Positions 45,176-55,213 of a stretch of 60,000 bases of DNA are shown in pieces. The notes beneath the pieces are model-generated. The model was given only the letters and a program-made list of their open reading frames with translations. It searched no databases and was not told the origin of the DNA. The first letter of the stretch is position 1; every line of letters begins with the position of its first letter. The stretch lies in NCBI GenBank assembly GCA_030704615.1, contig CM060734.1, forward strand, positions 10,294,001-10,354,000. Direction: 5' to 3'. Both the position numbers and the translations under genes were made by a program. This stretch comes from Takakia lepidozioides (Eukaryota; Streptophyta; Takakiopsida; Takakiales; Takakiaceae).

Positions 45176-46009
45176 GTAGTGAATACTTTTCTGACCCCAG
45201 TCAACGGTGGGACAATCAAGGCAAAAAGGTGAATTCCTGTTGGATTACAGAGAGTAGAAGATGCAATTGAGCATAGGAACTAGTGTGATAAGTTGAGTTG
45301 GGTGTTTCCTAGAACAATTCGAGGCTTTCATTATCAGCTACTTGGAGCAAGGCAAGGGTAAATGCATGATTTTGGCAGAGGCATGGATAGCTGAAGGAGC
45401 AGGGATAGAGTGTGGGTCCAGATTCATCGAAGAGGGCCGGACTTCAAGCTCCTATGATTCCCTGTGGATCAATAGGTACTAGCAACCTGCATGGATAGAT
45501 GGTCAATTGGAAGCTGCAGCAGTAACGGTGGAATTGATAAATCAGGCACTACTAATGAAGGCACCTTCTTCAACACATTTCACCCTATTTTTCCTTCTTA
45601 TCAGAATTGACCCTAAGTTTCCATGTTGAATTCTGCATGCTAGCTGGTTGAGTGAACCTTTGATAGTTTGGAGTGACTTGACATGATACTGCCAATGTGA
45701 CAACAGGAAAGCATCCAGAAACAGGTAACAGAGATGAGGAGAAGCTGTGGAATGAATACTTTTCTTACCCAGTCAATGGTGGGACAATCCAGGCAAGAAG
45801 GTGAATGTTTGTCTGATTATAGAGAGTAACAGATGCAATTGAGCATAAGAACTAGTGTGATAAGTTGAGTTGGGTGTTTGCTAGAATAAATCTAGGCTGT
45901 CATCGTCAGCTGCTAGCAGCAAGGCAAGGATGTATGCATGATTTATGCATAGGCATGGATAGCTGAAGGAGCAGGGATAGAGTGTGGGTCCAGATTCATC
46001 CAAGAGGGC
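45176..46009. repeat. Two copies of a PPR-linked noncoding segment
   Basis: About 245 bp beginning near TGAATACTTTTCT...GGTGGGACAATC occurs at about 45178-45425 and again at about 45750-46000, a period near 575 bp, sharing GATGCAATTGAGCATA and GATAAGTTGAGTTGGGTGTTT. The part upstream of the second copy also matches 11945-12110. Confidence 0.65.
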
Positions 46010-46400
46010 CAGAAAGAGGTCCATGGTGACATCGTCAAAGCTGGAATTGTACCGGATGTCATTCTGAACACTATCCTGGTGACATGTATGCCAAATGTGG
46101 GTGCATTAAGGATGCGAAGGGAGTTTTCAACACTATGGCTGAACGAGATGTGGTGTCATGGAACACGATGCTTGCAGGGTATGCACAGCAGGCCGGACGT
46201 GGTATGGAGGCTTTGGAGACCTATGATCAAATGATGGGGGAAGGGGTGAAGCCTGACCACATCACATTTTTGTGCATCTGCGATGCATGTGCAAGCCTGA
46301 CAGCTCTGGAAAGGGCACAGAAGTCCATGGCAACATTGTCAGAGCTAGAATTTTACCAAATGTCATTCTGAACAATACCCTTGTGGACATGTACATGCAA
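46010..46400 (+). pseudogene. Best-preserved PPR fragment
   Basis: 46084-46371 is open and reads MYAKCGCIKDAKGVFNTM, AERDVVSWNTMLAGYAQQ, GMEALETYDQMMGEG and VKPDHITFLCICDACASL. This is one full L/S-type unit plus parts of its neighbours. Upstream 46010-46080 (KEVHGDIVKAG-like) fits after a 1-base shift. No E or DYW tail follows; the nearest DYW tail in the window is at 3130-3491. Confidence 0.75.
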
Positions 46401-46829
46401 AATGTGGGTGCACCCTATCCTGCTGATTTGTTGTTATGCTGGAACAGTAGCAAACGTAGAAAGGCATACGCATTTTACATCTGTTGCTATCTTCAGTGCA
46501 TATGTAGTGTCCTTTGCACTTTGTCATACTATTGTTTGAGGAGCAGATTTTGGGACTCAGGTGCTATATTGTAAATTTGACTAGCAGCAGTTTAAGAGAA
46601 GCTCTTACATCTACTGCTGTCTTTATGTTCTTTCCTGTGATTCTTGCCTGTGAATAAAACATTCATTTGCAGAGTCATTTTTTGTGTCTTTGTTCTTCCC
46701 CTTGTTCTTCTCTTTGTTTAGTATTGAATAATACTAACCCTAATCTCTACTAACCCTAATGAGATAAGCATAGTCGTGGCTTTGCCTGTCCAATACATTT
46801 AAAAGTTCAAAACAACCCCTCATATGACA
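46401..46829. other. No gene recognised
   Basis: AT-rich sequence after the PPR fragment. I see no conserved coding sequence. Two copies of CTAACCCTAAT-like words lie near 46735-46760. Confidence 0.3.
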
Positions 46830-47028
46830 CCACGTGTCCATATATCAGCATGTCATAGTCAGGATCATGACTGCAAGACCTCCTCAATACATGCCACGTG
46901 TCCACATATCAGGATGTTTGTAATCATGACAATGACTGCAAGACCTCCTCATTATATGCCACGTATCCATATATTAGCATGGTTGTAGTCAGGATAATGA
47001 TTGCAGATCCTCCTCATGGATATGCCAT
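46830..47028. repeat. 64-65 bp tandem repeat carrying G-box CCACGTGTCC
   Basis: Units start at 46830, 46894 and 46959, with a partial fourth at 47024. Each contains CCACGTGTCC or CCACGTATCC, then an ATATCAGCATG-like word, a TAGTCAGGATCATGACTGC-like imperfect palindrome and CCTCCTCA. CACGTGTC matches the plant ABRE/G-box bound by bZIP and bHLH factors. Confidence 0.8.
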
Positions 47029-47331
47029 GTGGCAGTTTTGGGAGACGCCATATGGCACACATCCACAAAACCTCCTTGACTTATTAGAAAGAGACACGTG
47101 TACAGTTTGCAGTAGCACACTAAGTCATGTATGGTAGAAGTACGTATGACTGCCACATGACAGTGAGATATATCACTTGGTTCATCTGACTGCAGTCATC
47201 CATGACCGACCATACTGTACTCATTGTATTGACTTGGTTTGCACAACTTAAAGTCATAGAAGTCATATGTACCGTTTATGACTACGGGATAGTCATGTAT
47301 ACAATCATATATACCGCGATCTGTTGTAGTG
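47029..47331. repeat. Candidate CACTA-type transposon end with subterminal repeats
   Basis: TGTTGTAGTG at 47322-47331 is the reverse complement of CACTACAACA, like the ends of plant CACTA (En/Spm) transposons. Inward of it GTCAT/ATGAC words recur (for example TATGACTACGGGATAGTCATG at 47278-47298), as in subterminal repeats. The matching left end was not found; TTATTACAACAGTTATGG near 41091 is a weak candidate. Confidence 0.35.
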
Positions 47332-47405
47332 GCGTTTGCATAAAATAAAAATAAAAAATCTCATTGGCGCATTCATCCTAGATGTTTTGAGAGCAAGTTT
47401 GTGTA

Positions 47406-48387
47406 TCATACCTCAGGTGTTGCCGTACCCTTGCCCTTTACCCCTTTAACCTCCGCCACAAGTTTGGGCATAACCTGCACAGCAGGGATTTCCTTGGGCA
47501 GACTCTGCATCTTTGGTACTATAGGTTCTCTGACCATGCTAGAGTTTTCATAGAGAAGGTCGCCCTTCTCAATTTCTGCCACTACTTGCTCTGTAGTGGG
47601 AATGTCCAACCCCTCTCTCTCCACAGTAAGAGGCTCCGGTGTAACAACATGTCCAATCTGAGTTACCCCTGGGGCAACCGGGTCAGCTTGCTGTGGTGGC
47701 TGTGGTACTGAGGTGACTTCTTCATCCCTCTCTGATGGCCGTGCTTCCAGTAATAACAGCCCATTGTGCTGCTGCTCCTCATCCTGCACAGGAGCTATGG
47801 AAACATCATCTTGAGGATTCCTTGTGGCCAGTGGATCTGCCACTACAGTTGCGTCCCTCTTCTGTCTCTTGGACTGGTGCTGCCCCTCCAATCCCTCTTC
47901 ACCTTGTGAAAAGCCTTGCTCCTCAACTGCAGTTGTGGCTGCCTCAAACACCCCCATTACTTTGCGTTCTCGCGCATCAAGCAAGCAAGAATCAAAGATA
48001 ATCTGTGCAATAATTGGGCCAGACACAATGATTGGGGACTTGGCAGTAGTATTCTGTAACCGTTTCATCTCCTCCACTAGAACATTGTACATCATCTCCG
48101 CCCAAGCTACATCCTCTCATCTCAAAGCTTTCAGAACCTCCTCCGTGAAAGATCTGCTAAGATACTGTTGGTTCTGTTTCATGGCAAACAGAATGTTTAG
48201 TATCTGGCCAATCTCCCTCAACCCTGGATACTCGGCTTTGGTGCAAGTGAATCCCCGGTTCCTGAATAAACTCGTTTCTTGGAAAAGATCCCCTATTTGC
48301 AATCTTGCCATGTGCTCATCCACGCTCACATTACCAAATGGTAATTCAAAAAGTTGTTGCAAGTACTGTGGAGTAACCTGTATATCT
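47406..48387 (-). pseudogene. Unrecognised ORF with one in-frame TGA, fused to an LTR fragment
   Basis: Read from an ATG in the LTR-derived junction near 48391 (MPDIQVTPQYLQQLFELPFG), the frame continues through VSVDEHMARLQIGDLFQETS, YPGLREIGQILNILFAM and SFTEEVLKALR to a TGA near 48117. It then stays open in the same frame (EDVAWAEMMYNVLVEEMKRL, IIVSGPIIAQIIFDSCLL) and ends in a Gln/Glu/Pro-rich tail at 47406. A CGA-to-TGA change explains the stop. About 325 codons in total. I do not recognise the family. The helical N-terminal half and disordered tail would suit a transposon-associated or Gag-like protein. Its start is fused to LTR copy D, so the original 5' end is missing. Confidence 0.45.
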
Positions 48388-48656
48388 GGCATAGGACTCA
48401 CCATGAGGCTAAGGCCTTGTGGTGGGAGTCGTGGGGAGTCTTGGCCCCCACTACGACTCCCTAAGCTACCACCACCCTTCGTGGAGTCCCCCCAGCGCAA
48501 CCCGATTTGCGGGGCTCTACCTAGTAAGCGCCTCCGCCTCCTTGAGTGCCTTCGGCACTCGAGGGTGCTTCAACCCCCATCCCTATTTGCTGCCGCTGCC
48601 CCGATCAGTCTCTCTTGTGTCTCGACCCCCCGCCCTCAAGGCAAAGGGCCACGACA
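48388..48656 (-). repeat. Partial LTR of copy D with a small internal inversion
   Basis: 48444-48656 is collinear with the copy A LTR (minus sense). The adjoining 48388-48443 (GGCATAGGACTCACCATG...GGGGAGTCTTGG) matches the same LTR in the opposite orientation, so about 56 bp are inverted in place. Confidence 0.7.
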
Positions 48657-49531
48657 CACACCTCTACCAACGAGGAGTCGATGTCCATTTTTGTGGAAAC
48701 TAACATCCAAGTTGTGGCGTCCCACATCAAGGGGTTTGTTTCCATGCCATGGCATCCCATGGCAAAGAACCAAACCCCCACTTGACTCTTACTCCCCACT
48801 AGCTAGTTCGGCCGACTTCCTCCAAGTCACGGCCAAGGGTGGAGCTTCTCAAACTCCACCTAGTGCATTCTTCTTGGCCCACTTCATGGCCAAAGAACGA
48901 TCTTCCCCGAGGATCGAATCGCCTTACTGCAACAACATTGCTTGTGACCGCTCATGATGCCCGACTTGGTATCACCTTGAGCAAGGGTTCGCCTTGAACC
49001 CCCATTGACTAGGAAGATAATCTTGAACGGACCGTGCGCCCCAATCACTACAATTGGGCCCGCTTTGAGATGCTGGCCTGAGGTACGGGAACACGCCGAA
49101 GCCGCACTAAGGCTTTACACGATTACAGTACGTGAACGGAAGCATGTAGCTTCCGCGTCAACCCGCACTACAAGGCAACCCCCTCGGTAGCGGGGTTATA
49201 ATATGCGCGCGTGCCAGATGCGCACTTGCATGTGAACTCCCAAAGAAGGTGCAAGTTTCTTTGGCCCTTAGATGGGAGTTTCGGCACTACGCAAACACAC
49301 GACTTGTCCAATTTACCTCTCCCTACTTTTGTAAGCTAGCCTGCATTCTACATACTAGCCACCCACGCCATGCATCACCATTCCAGACAAAATATGAAAC
49401 AACACATTTGGAAACCGTTTCTTTATAAACAAGATTTGTACAACACAAGTATTTTGCAATCGGATTCCTGAGCTAGCTAAGCCGGACTAAGCATGCATTT
49501 CCTCCCCCACGATTCAAGGTTGATGTCCCCA
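48657..49531 (-). other. 3' untranslated region of copy D
   Basis: Homologous to 14040-14945 and 24635-25540, including the CGATCTTCCCCGAGGATCG-like hairpin near 48899. Several short deletions relative to copy B. Confidence 0.75.
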
Positions 49532-49790
49532 TCAACATCTCTTCCGCGTTTGAGGTCGCCCATCGAAAGCTGCAACCGCCTCAGATGCGTTTCCCATTTC
49601 TGAGGCACGCACCCAAGTTGCCTCCACTTGATGATAGCCCTTCCATTTCACGAGATATTCTGTTTCTTGATTCTTGAACCTCCTCAACTTAAGCACTGTC
49701 TCCACCTTGTACTCAGGTTCATTTTCATGATCTAACAGCACAGGTGGCGGACGCGCCACTTGATGCCGATTCGGATGCGCTTCATCTTTG
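49532..49790 (-). pseudogene. Pol C-terminus with chromodomain, copy D
   Basis: Encodes LLDHENEPEYKVETVLKLRR, ETEYLVKWKGYHQVEATWVR and a basic end (RPQTRKRC). The chromodomain aromatic/Trp positions (Y in EYKVE, W in KWKGY, W in ATW) are kept. Chromodomains of chromoviruses direct integration to marked chromatin. Upstream pol is missing. Confidence 0.85.
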
Positions 49791-49911
49791 AGGTAAGGCA
49801 GTTTGTTATGTGATTGTGTAACTCACATGCAATCTCTCTTCTATTTTGCAAACATTAGTGCAATGCTACTGCGTTTCTATGAGTGGGAGTTAAGATTTAG
49901 TCACATTGTGC

Positions 49912-50117
49912 CTTGTATTTAAGTAAAAAGTATGACGCCTCCTGAAGGGAGCGTAACTTATGGTGTTTCTTCACCACAAGGGCTACTGCCTTCCAGCTGA
50001 AAGGTGGACACCTTCATGACACACCAGACCATGGTTTGAACCCACAACCACATCCAACGTGGTATGTGCCCATTACCACTGAGCTACATGCTGGTTGTCT
50101 TGTATTTAAGTAAAAAG
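49912..50117 (-). mobile_element. Complete tRNA-derived SINE with 19-bp target duplication
   Basis: CTTGTATTTAAGTAAAAAG is repeated exactly at 49912-49930 and 50099-50117. The 168 bp between, read on the minus strand, start CAACCAGCATG and carry A box TAGCTCAGTGG (plus 50076-50086) and B box GGTTCAAACC (plus 50033-50042). Long perfect target duplications plus Pol III boxes define a SINE mobilised by a LINE. No poly-A tail is evident; the 3' end is GGCGTCATA. Confidence 0.85.
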
Positions 50118-50283
50118 ATAAGCTCATGCGGCCACACTACAGATGGGGGTTAGCCCAAAGGGGAGGCTATGATGTAAAAGCTTCTGCTGTTGTTGCCAAA
50201 GGCCGGTAGTCGTAACTATTATGTCAAGGATATGTCATGAAAGATTGCTTTCTTCTCAAGTTCAATAGATACTTTTTTTACAG

Positions 50284-50399
50284 GTATTGCATCTATTGAG
50301 GATGTCGAGAACTTGATGGGGCGGTGGGACAGAGCGCTGCAAGCCTGCAATGGGCCAGAAACACATTGGGAAAGCCCAACTACAGAATGCAAGAAATGA
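50284..50399 (+). other. Possible terminal exon of an unknown gene
   Basis: A T-rich tract ending in TTTTTTACAG at 50283 resembles a 3' splice site. The following frame reads GIASIEDVENLMGRWDRALQ and CNGPETHWESPTTECKK before TGA. No family recognised and no upstream exon in view. Confidence 0.2.
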
Positions 50400-51433
50400 T
50401 GTTACTACATGTGCGCCGGATGCTACTTCGTGCGAGGCCATCGCTCCTAGAAGTGGGCTTCCTCCATGGTTTTCTTACTATTGTGGAGACTCTCACAGGG
50501 AAGTTCCAACCGGAGGAAAATGCAGCTGATCAGTAGGACCCTTAGCATCCTGCAGTTCTACTGCTGGGCTGACACATAGGCCAAGCTCAGACTGTGAGCT
50601 CTAGATCTGTTCCCAGTCCAGCCGTTATGCAAAGTGTCCATTGCAAGTCTTTGATCCACTTCCCCTTTTTCTCTGTGACATTATCTCCTCTTGTATGGAG
50701 CGTACACCACCAGAGTCGATATCACTATGTTTGCCACAAGTTTCCACCACTTATGGACTAGGTAACCGGCGAGAGGGCACGGATTACCGCATGTAGCTGA
50801 GGCGCGGTAACGTCGAAGCTGCATGGGATAACCCGTGGCCTTGAGCCGGTTACCGGACATAACCGGGTTTTCGAAACATCGAGAGTGACAGTCATCCATG
50901 CGCAACCAGCTTATCTTTTGAGGGTCGCATGTTACCACCTATAACCAGCGTCCAGTGAGCCAGTCATTAGTAGACACGTACTCGAGATGCTTTGAAAAAC
51001 CGGTTATGTATATTGCATCTCACAGCAGCAATAAAAATTCCATATTGGCCACCTTGAACACCGACCCATTTCAAATTAGACCAGTAAATTGCAATTTCTG
51101 TTTTTAGTCCGGCAAACCTGATAGGAAAACACTTCAAAGTTCCATGTACAGTAATAGTCTTCAACCAAAAAAAAATAGTTGTCGTTTCTTTTCCTCAAAA
51201 GTTCAACCTATAATTATCTGCCACAAAGCACGTCTATGAAACCGTATCAATTACCTGCATGAAGGTATTTTGTGCAGTCTGTGCTTTCCCGAAACCTAAT
51301 CCGCTCCCCAGTAGCCACCTCGGAGGTTTGAAGGTTATGAGGGGTTGTTGCAGGCTGCACGAGAGCGACATCTCCCCAACATGTGAGGGAGATATGATGC
51401 TGCAACAGGGAAAAGAGTGAAGAAGAGGGAGCG
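50400..51433 (+). promoter_or_regulatory. Upstream region and 5' leader of the Prp22 gene
   Basis: No other gene seen. GGTTAC/AACCGG words recur at 50760-51005 (GGTAACCGG, GGTTACCGG, ATAACCGGG, AACCGGTTATG), possible GT-element-like cis sites or transposon remnants. No obvious TATA box close to the start codon, as is common for housekeeping genes. The leader just before the ATG is GA-rich. Confidence 0.4.
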
Positions 51434-54400
51434 ATGGATGGGTTGAAGAAGTTGGAGTACCTGTCCTTGGTGTCCAAAGTGTGCACAGAGTTAGACGCAC
51501 ATATAGGATGCTCGGACAAAACCCTTGCTGAGTACATCATAGATCTGGCCCAGAGGAGTGATTCTGTGGATTCCTTTGGAACGTCGTTAAAGAAAAATGG
51601 AGCTGAGATGCCAGAGTACTTTGTCAAGACTTTGCTCACGATTATCCATGCAATTCTACCGCCAAAGAGTAAGGCGGAGAGAGAGAAGCTGAAGGGTTTG
51701 GGGGGCGAGAAGGAGGAAAAGAAATCCGCGTTTCCGGGGCTTTCGGTGCCTGATGACAAGCACAGAGTGAAGGAGTTAGAGCATGAGCTGCAAAGGGATG
51801 GCGATGTGGGTGGGACTTGGCTTTCTGGGAGGGATGGCCGCCGGGATCCAGATCGAGAGACCGGACGAGAGAAGTCCACCAAAGACAGAGACGGTGAAAG
51901 AGAAAGTGATCGAAGACGGGATTCTAAGAAGGAGGATGGTATTCGGGACCGAGATGTGCGCAGGGAACGGGAGAAAGATAAAGATCGTGATAGAGACAGA
52001 GATATAGATGAGATTAGGGTTAGGGATAGAGAGTCAGGAAGGGAGAGTGATCGCAAGCGGGACGGAAGAAGTCACAGAAGTGATGAGCGTGATGGTGGAC
52101 GGCATAGAGATGGTAAGGCTAGGGGCTATGACAGAGATAGTGAGAAAGGTAATGGCAGAGTAAGGGATAGAGAGGAAGGGGGCGGCAGACCATCCAGAGA
52201 TGGTGAAAAGTGGAGAGAGAAGGATCGGTATGATCGTGATTTTGGGGGCAGAGACAGGCACGAAGATAATGAAGACAGGCAAAGAGATGTCTCCCCCAAG
52301 ACAGTTGGGCATCCCAGAGGTGGCCCGTTGGCTGAGCCTGAACTGTTTGGGATATATAGAGGTCGTGTTTCTCGCATCATGGACTTTGGTTGCTTTGTGC
52401 AACTGATTGGCGTGAAAGATCGGAAAGAGGGTCTCGTCCATGTGTCCCAGATTGCTTCCAGGAGGGTCGTGAATGCGAAAGAAGCGGTGGAGAGAGATCA
52501 GGAGTGTTGGGTGAAGGTCATTTCTCTCGCTGGCCAGAAAATGAGTCTGTCAATGCGCGATGTTGATCAAAAGACCGGGCGAGATCTTCTACCTATGAAG
52601 AGGAACGCCACAGAGGAGGAGAATCTCCATGCAAACCCTTCCAGCTCCAGCCTGGCTCGCATGACGAGGAAGGGACTGTCGGGCATTACCATAGTAGAAG
52701 AAGATGAGAACACATCGACCAGAAGACCCATGAAGAGGATGAGTTCTCCTGAGCGATGGGAGGCCAAACAGCTGATTGCATCAGGGGTCTTAGATGTGCG
52801 TGACTATCCCATGTATGATGAAGATGGTGGGGGCATGCTGTATCAGGAGGAGGGTGCTGAGGAAGAGCTTGAGATTGAGCTGAACGAGGATGAACCTGCA
52901 TTTCTCAGGGGCCAGACACGTTACTCTATTGATGTTTCTCCTGTAAAGATTGTGAAGAATCCGGATGGGTCCTTACAGAGAGCAGCAATGACACAATCAG
53001 CTCTTGCAAAAGAGAGGAGAGAATTGCGGGAACAGCAGCAGAGGACCATGCTGGATTCAATTCCCAAGGATTTGAACAGGCCATGGGAGGATCCCATGCC
53101 TGAGACTGGAGAGAGGCACCTTGCTCAGGAGCTTCGGGGAGTGGGCCTGTCAGCCTACGACATGCCAGAGTGGAAAAAGGATGCTTTTGGCAAAGCCCCG
53201 ACATTTGGACAGCGTTCGAAGCTCTCGATCCAGGAGCAGCGGCAGAGCTTGCCTATCTATAAACTGAAGAATGAACTCATCAAGGCTGTGAATGACAACC
53301 AAGTGTTGGTCGTGATTGGAGAGACGGGTTCGGGAAAGACCACTCAAATGACTCAGTATTTGGCAGAGGCCGGATACACGACGCGGGGAAAGATAGGATG
53401 TACACAGCCTCGGCGAGTGGCAGCTATGTCGGTCGCCAAGAGAGTTGCTGAAGAGTTTGGTTGTCGACTTGGGGAGGAGGTGGGGTACGCCATCCGGTTT
53501 GAGGATTGCACAGGGCCAGAGACTGTCATCAAGTACATGACAGATGGCATGTTGTTGCGAGAGATTTTAATTGATGAACAGCTTGTTTCTTATTCAGTGA
53601 TTATGCTTGATGAGGCCCATGAGCGTACCATCCATACTGATGTTTTGTTTGGTCTCCTGAAAGGACTGGTAAAGCGCCGGCCTGACTTGAGGCTGATTGT
53701 CACTTCAGCAACTCTCGATGCTGAAAAATTTTCAGGGTATTTTTTCGATTGCCCTATTTTTACGATACCTGGACGAACTTATCCCGTCGAGATTTTGTAC
53801 ACAAAGCAGCCTGAGACAGACTATCTGGATGCTGCTCTTATTACAGTGATGCAGATCCATTTGACGGAGCCCGAAGGGGATGTTCTCCTTTTCTTGACAG
53901 GGCAAGAGGAGATAGATACTGCTTGCCAGATTTTGTACGAGAGAATGAAGGGTTTGGGTCCTAATGTGCCTGAACTCATCATCCTGCCAGTCTACAGTGC
54001 TCTTCCAAGTGAAATGCAGACTCGGATTTTTGAACCTCCCCCTCTTGGAACAAGAAAGGTGGTGGTCGCCACCAATATTGCAGAGGCTTCTCTTACTATT
54101 GATGGGATTTACTACGTGGTCGATCCAGGGTTCGCAAAGCAGAATGTGTATAACCCAAAGCTGGGTCTAGACTCCTTGGTCATTACTCCCATTTCACAAG
54201 CTTCAGCACGACAAAGGGCGGGACGGGCAGGTCGAACAGGGCCTGGCAAATGCTACCGTCTTTATACAGAGAGTGCATACCGAAATGAAATGCTGCCTAC
54301 AACAGTGCCAGAAATTCAAAGAATTAACTTGGGTTTGACCACGTTGACGATGAAAGCTATGGGGATCAATGACCTTCTCTCATTTGATTTCATGGACCCT

Positions 54401-55213
54401 CCTCCACCACAGGCACTCATCTCAGCAATGGAACAGCTTTATAGTCTTGGAGCACTCGATGAGGAAGGGCTTCTCACAAAATTGGGAAGAAAGATGGCAG
54501 AATTTCCGTTGGAGCCCCCCCTCTCCAAGATGTTGCTGGCCAGTGTGGACTTGGGTTGCAGTGATGAGATTCTGACTATTATCTCTATGTTGCAAGCCCA
54601 GAACATCTTCTATCGCCCCCGTGAGAAACAAGCTCAGGCTGACCAGAAGAGAGCTAAGTTTTTCCAGCCGGAAGGGGACCATTTGACGCTGTTGGCGGTG
54701 TATGAGGCTTGGAAAGCCAAAAACTTCTCAGGACCATGGTGTTTTGAGAATTTTGTGCAGTCACGGTCGTTGAGGAGGGCTCAGGATGTGCGCAAGCAGC
54801 TGCTCACCATCATGGACAGGTATAAGCTGGATGTTGTGGGTGCAGGCAAGAACTTTACTCGTATAAGGAAGGCCATAGCTGCAGGCTTCTTTTTCCATGC
54901 AGCCCGTAAGGATCCACAAGAAGGCTATCGCACGCTGGTGGAGAATCAACCAGTCTATATTCACCCCAGCAGCGCTCTGTTCCAGCGGCAGCCCGACTGG
55001 GTCATCTACCATGAGTTGGTTATGACCACTAAGGAGTATATGCGTGAGGTCACTTTAATGGACCCCAAGTGGTTGGTTGAGTTGGCACCTCGGTTCTTCA
55101 AGGTGGCGGACCCCACAAAATTGAGTAAGAGGAAACGACAGGAGCGCATTGAACCTTTGTATGATCGATACCATGAGCCCAACTCTTGGCGTCTTAGCAA
55201 ACGGCGTGGTTAA
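51434..55213 (+). CDS. PRP22 (DHX8): Pre-mRNA-splicing DEAH-box RNA helicase Prp22/DHX8
   Basis: One uninterrupted frame of 1259 codons, close to human DHX8 (about 1220) and plant orthologues. Layout: helical N-terminus (1-90); charged Arg/Asp/Glu/Lys-rich region (about 110-290) with many RD and RE dipeptides, as in SR-interacting splicing factors; S1 RNA-binding domain (about 303-372, [20 protein letters not shown]); DEAH core with GETGSGKT 629-636, DEAH 726-729, SAT 758-760, [19 protein letters not shown] and QRAGRAGR 927-934; then winged-helix/ratchet, OB-fold and basic C-terminus ending in TAA. Prp22 uses ATP to release spliced mRNA from the spliceosome and proofreads exon ligation, acting in the nucleus. 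The ATG at 51434 has G at +4 and opens a conserved N-terminus. No intron interrupts it and every helicase motif is intact, so it is probably functional. Confidence 0.96.
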   Translation: MDGLKKLEYLSLVSKVCTELDAHIGCSDKTLAEYIIDLAQRSDSVDSFGTSLKKNGAEMPEYFVKTLLTIIHAILPPKSKAEREKLKGLGGEKEEKKSAFPGLSVPDDKHRVKELEHELQRDGDVGGTWLSGRDGRRDPDRETGREKSTKDRDGERESDRRRDSKKEDGIRDRDVRREREKDKDRDRDRDIDEIRVRDRESGRESDRKRDGRSHRSDERDGGRHRDGKARGYDRDSEKGNGRVRDREEGGGRPSRDGEKWREKDRYDRDFGGRDRHEDNEDRQRDVSPKTVGHPRGGPLAEPELFGIYRGRVSRIMDFGCFVQLIGVKDRKEGLVHVSQIASRRVVNAKEAVERDQECWVKVISLAGQKMSLSMRDVDQKTGRDLLPMKRNATEEENLHANPSSSSLARMTRKGLSGITIVEEDENTSTRRPMKRMSSPERWEAKQLIASGVLDVRDYPMYDEDGGGMLYQEEGAEEELEIELNEDEPAFLRGQTRYSIDVSPVKIVKNPDGSLQRAAMTQSALAKERRELREQQQRTMLDSIPKDLNRPWEDPMPETGERHLAQELRGVGLSAYDMPEWKKDAFGKAPTFGQRSKLSIQEQRQSLPIYKLKNELIKAVNDNQVLVVIGETGSGKTTQMTQYLAEAGYTTRGKIGCTQPRRVAAMSVAKRVAEEFGCRLGEEVGYAIRFEDCTGPETVIKYMTDGMLLREILIDEQLVSYSVIMLDEAHERTIHTDVLFGLLKGLVKRRPDLRLIVTSATLDAEKFSGYFFDCPIFTIPGRTYPVEILYTKQPETDYLDAALITVMQIHLTEPEGDVLLFLTGQEEIDTACQILYERMKGLGPNVPELIILPVYSALPSEMQTRIFEPPPLGTRKVVVATNIAEASLTIDGIYYVVDPGFAKQNVYNPKLGLDSLVITPISQASARQRAGRAGRTGPGKCYRLYTESAYRNEMLPTTVPEIQRINLGLTTLTMKAMGINDLLSFDFMDPPPPQALISAMEQLYSLGALDEEGLLTKLGRKMAEFPLEPPLSKMLLASVDLGCSDEILTIISMLQAQNIFYRPREKQAQADQKRAKFFQPEGDHLTLLAVYEAWKAKNFSGPWCFENFVQSRSLRRAQDVRKQLLTIMDRYKLDVVGAGKNFTRIRKAIAAGFFFHAARKDPQEGYRTLVENQPVYIHPSSALFQRQPDWVIYHELVMTTKEYMREVTLMDPKWLVELAPRFFKVADPTKLSKRKRQERIEPLYDRYHEPNSWRLSKRRG

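Larger units (their letters stand above)
48388..49798 (-). mobile_element. Chromovirus copy D, 3' end only
   Basis: Partial 3' LTR (48388-48656), 3' untranslated region and the chromodomain end of pol in minus orientation. It is truncated near 49798 within pol (GATGAAGCGCATCC side) and at 48388 within the LTR. It is more diverged from B than A or C are. Confidence 0.88.

Noticed and set aside
51247-52056. Long Ser/Leu-rich minus-strand ORF opposite Prp22
   Set aside because: It is the antisense shadow of the Arg/Asp/Glu codons in the helicase N-terminal region.
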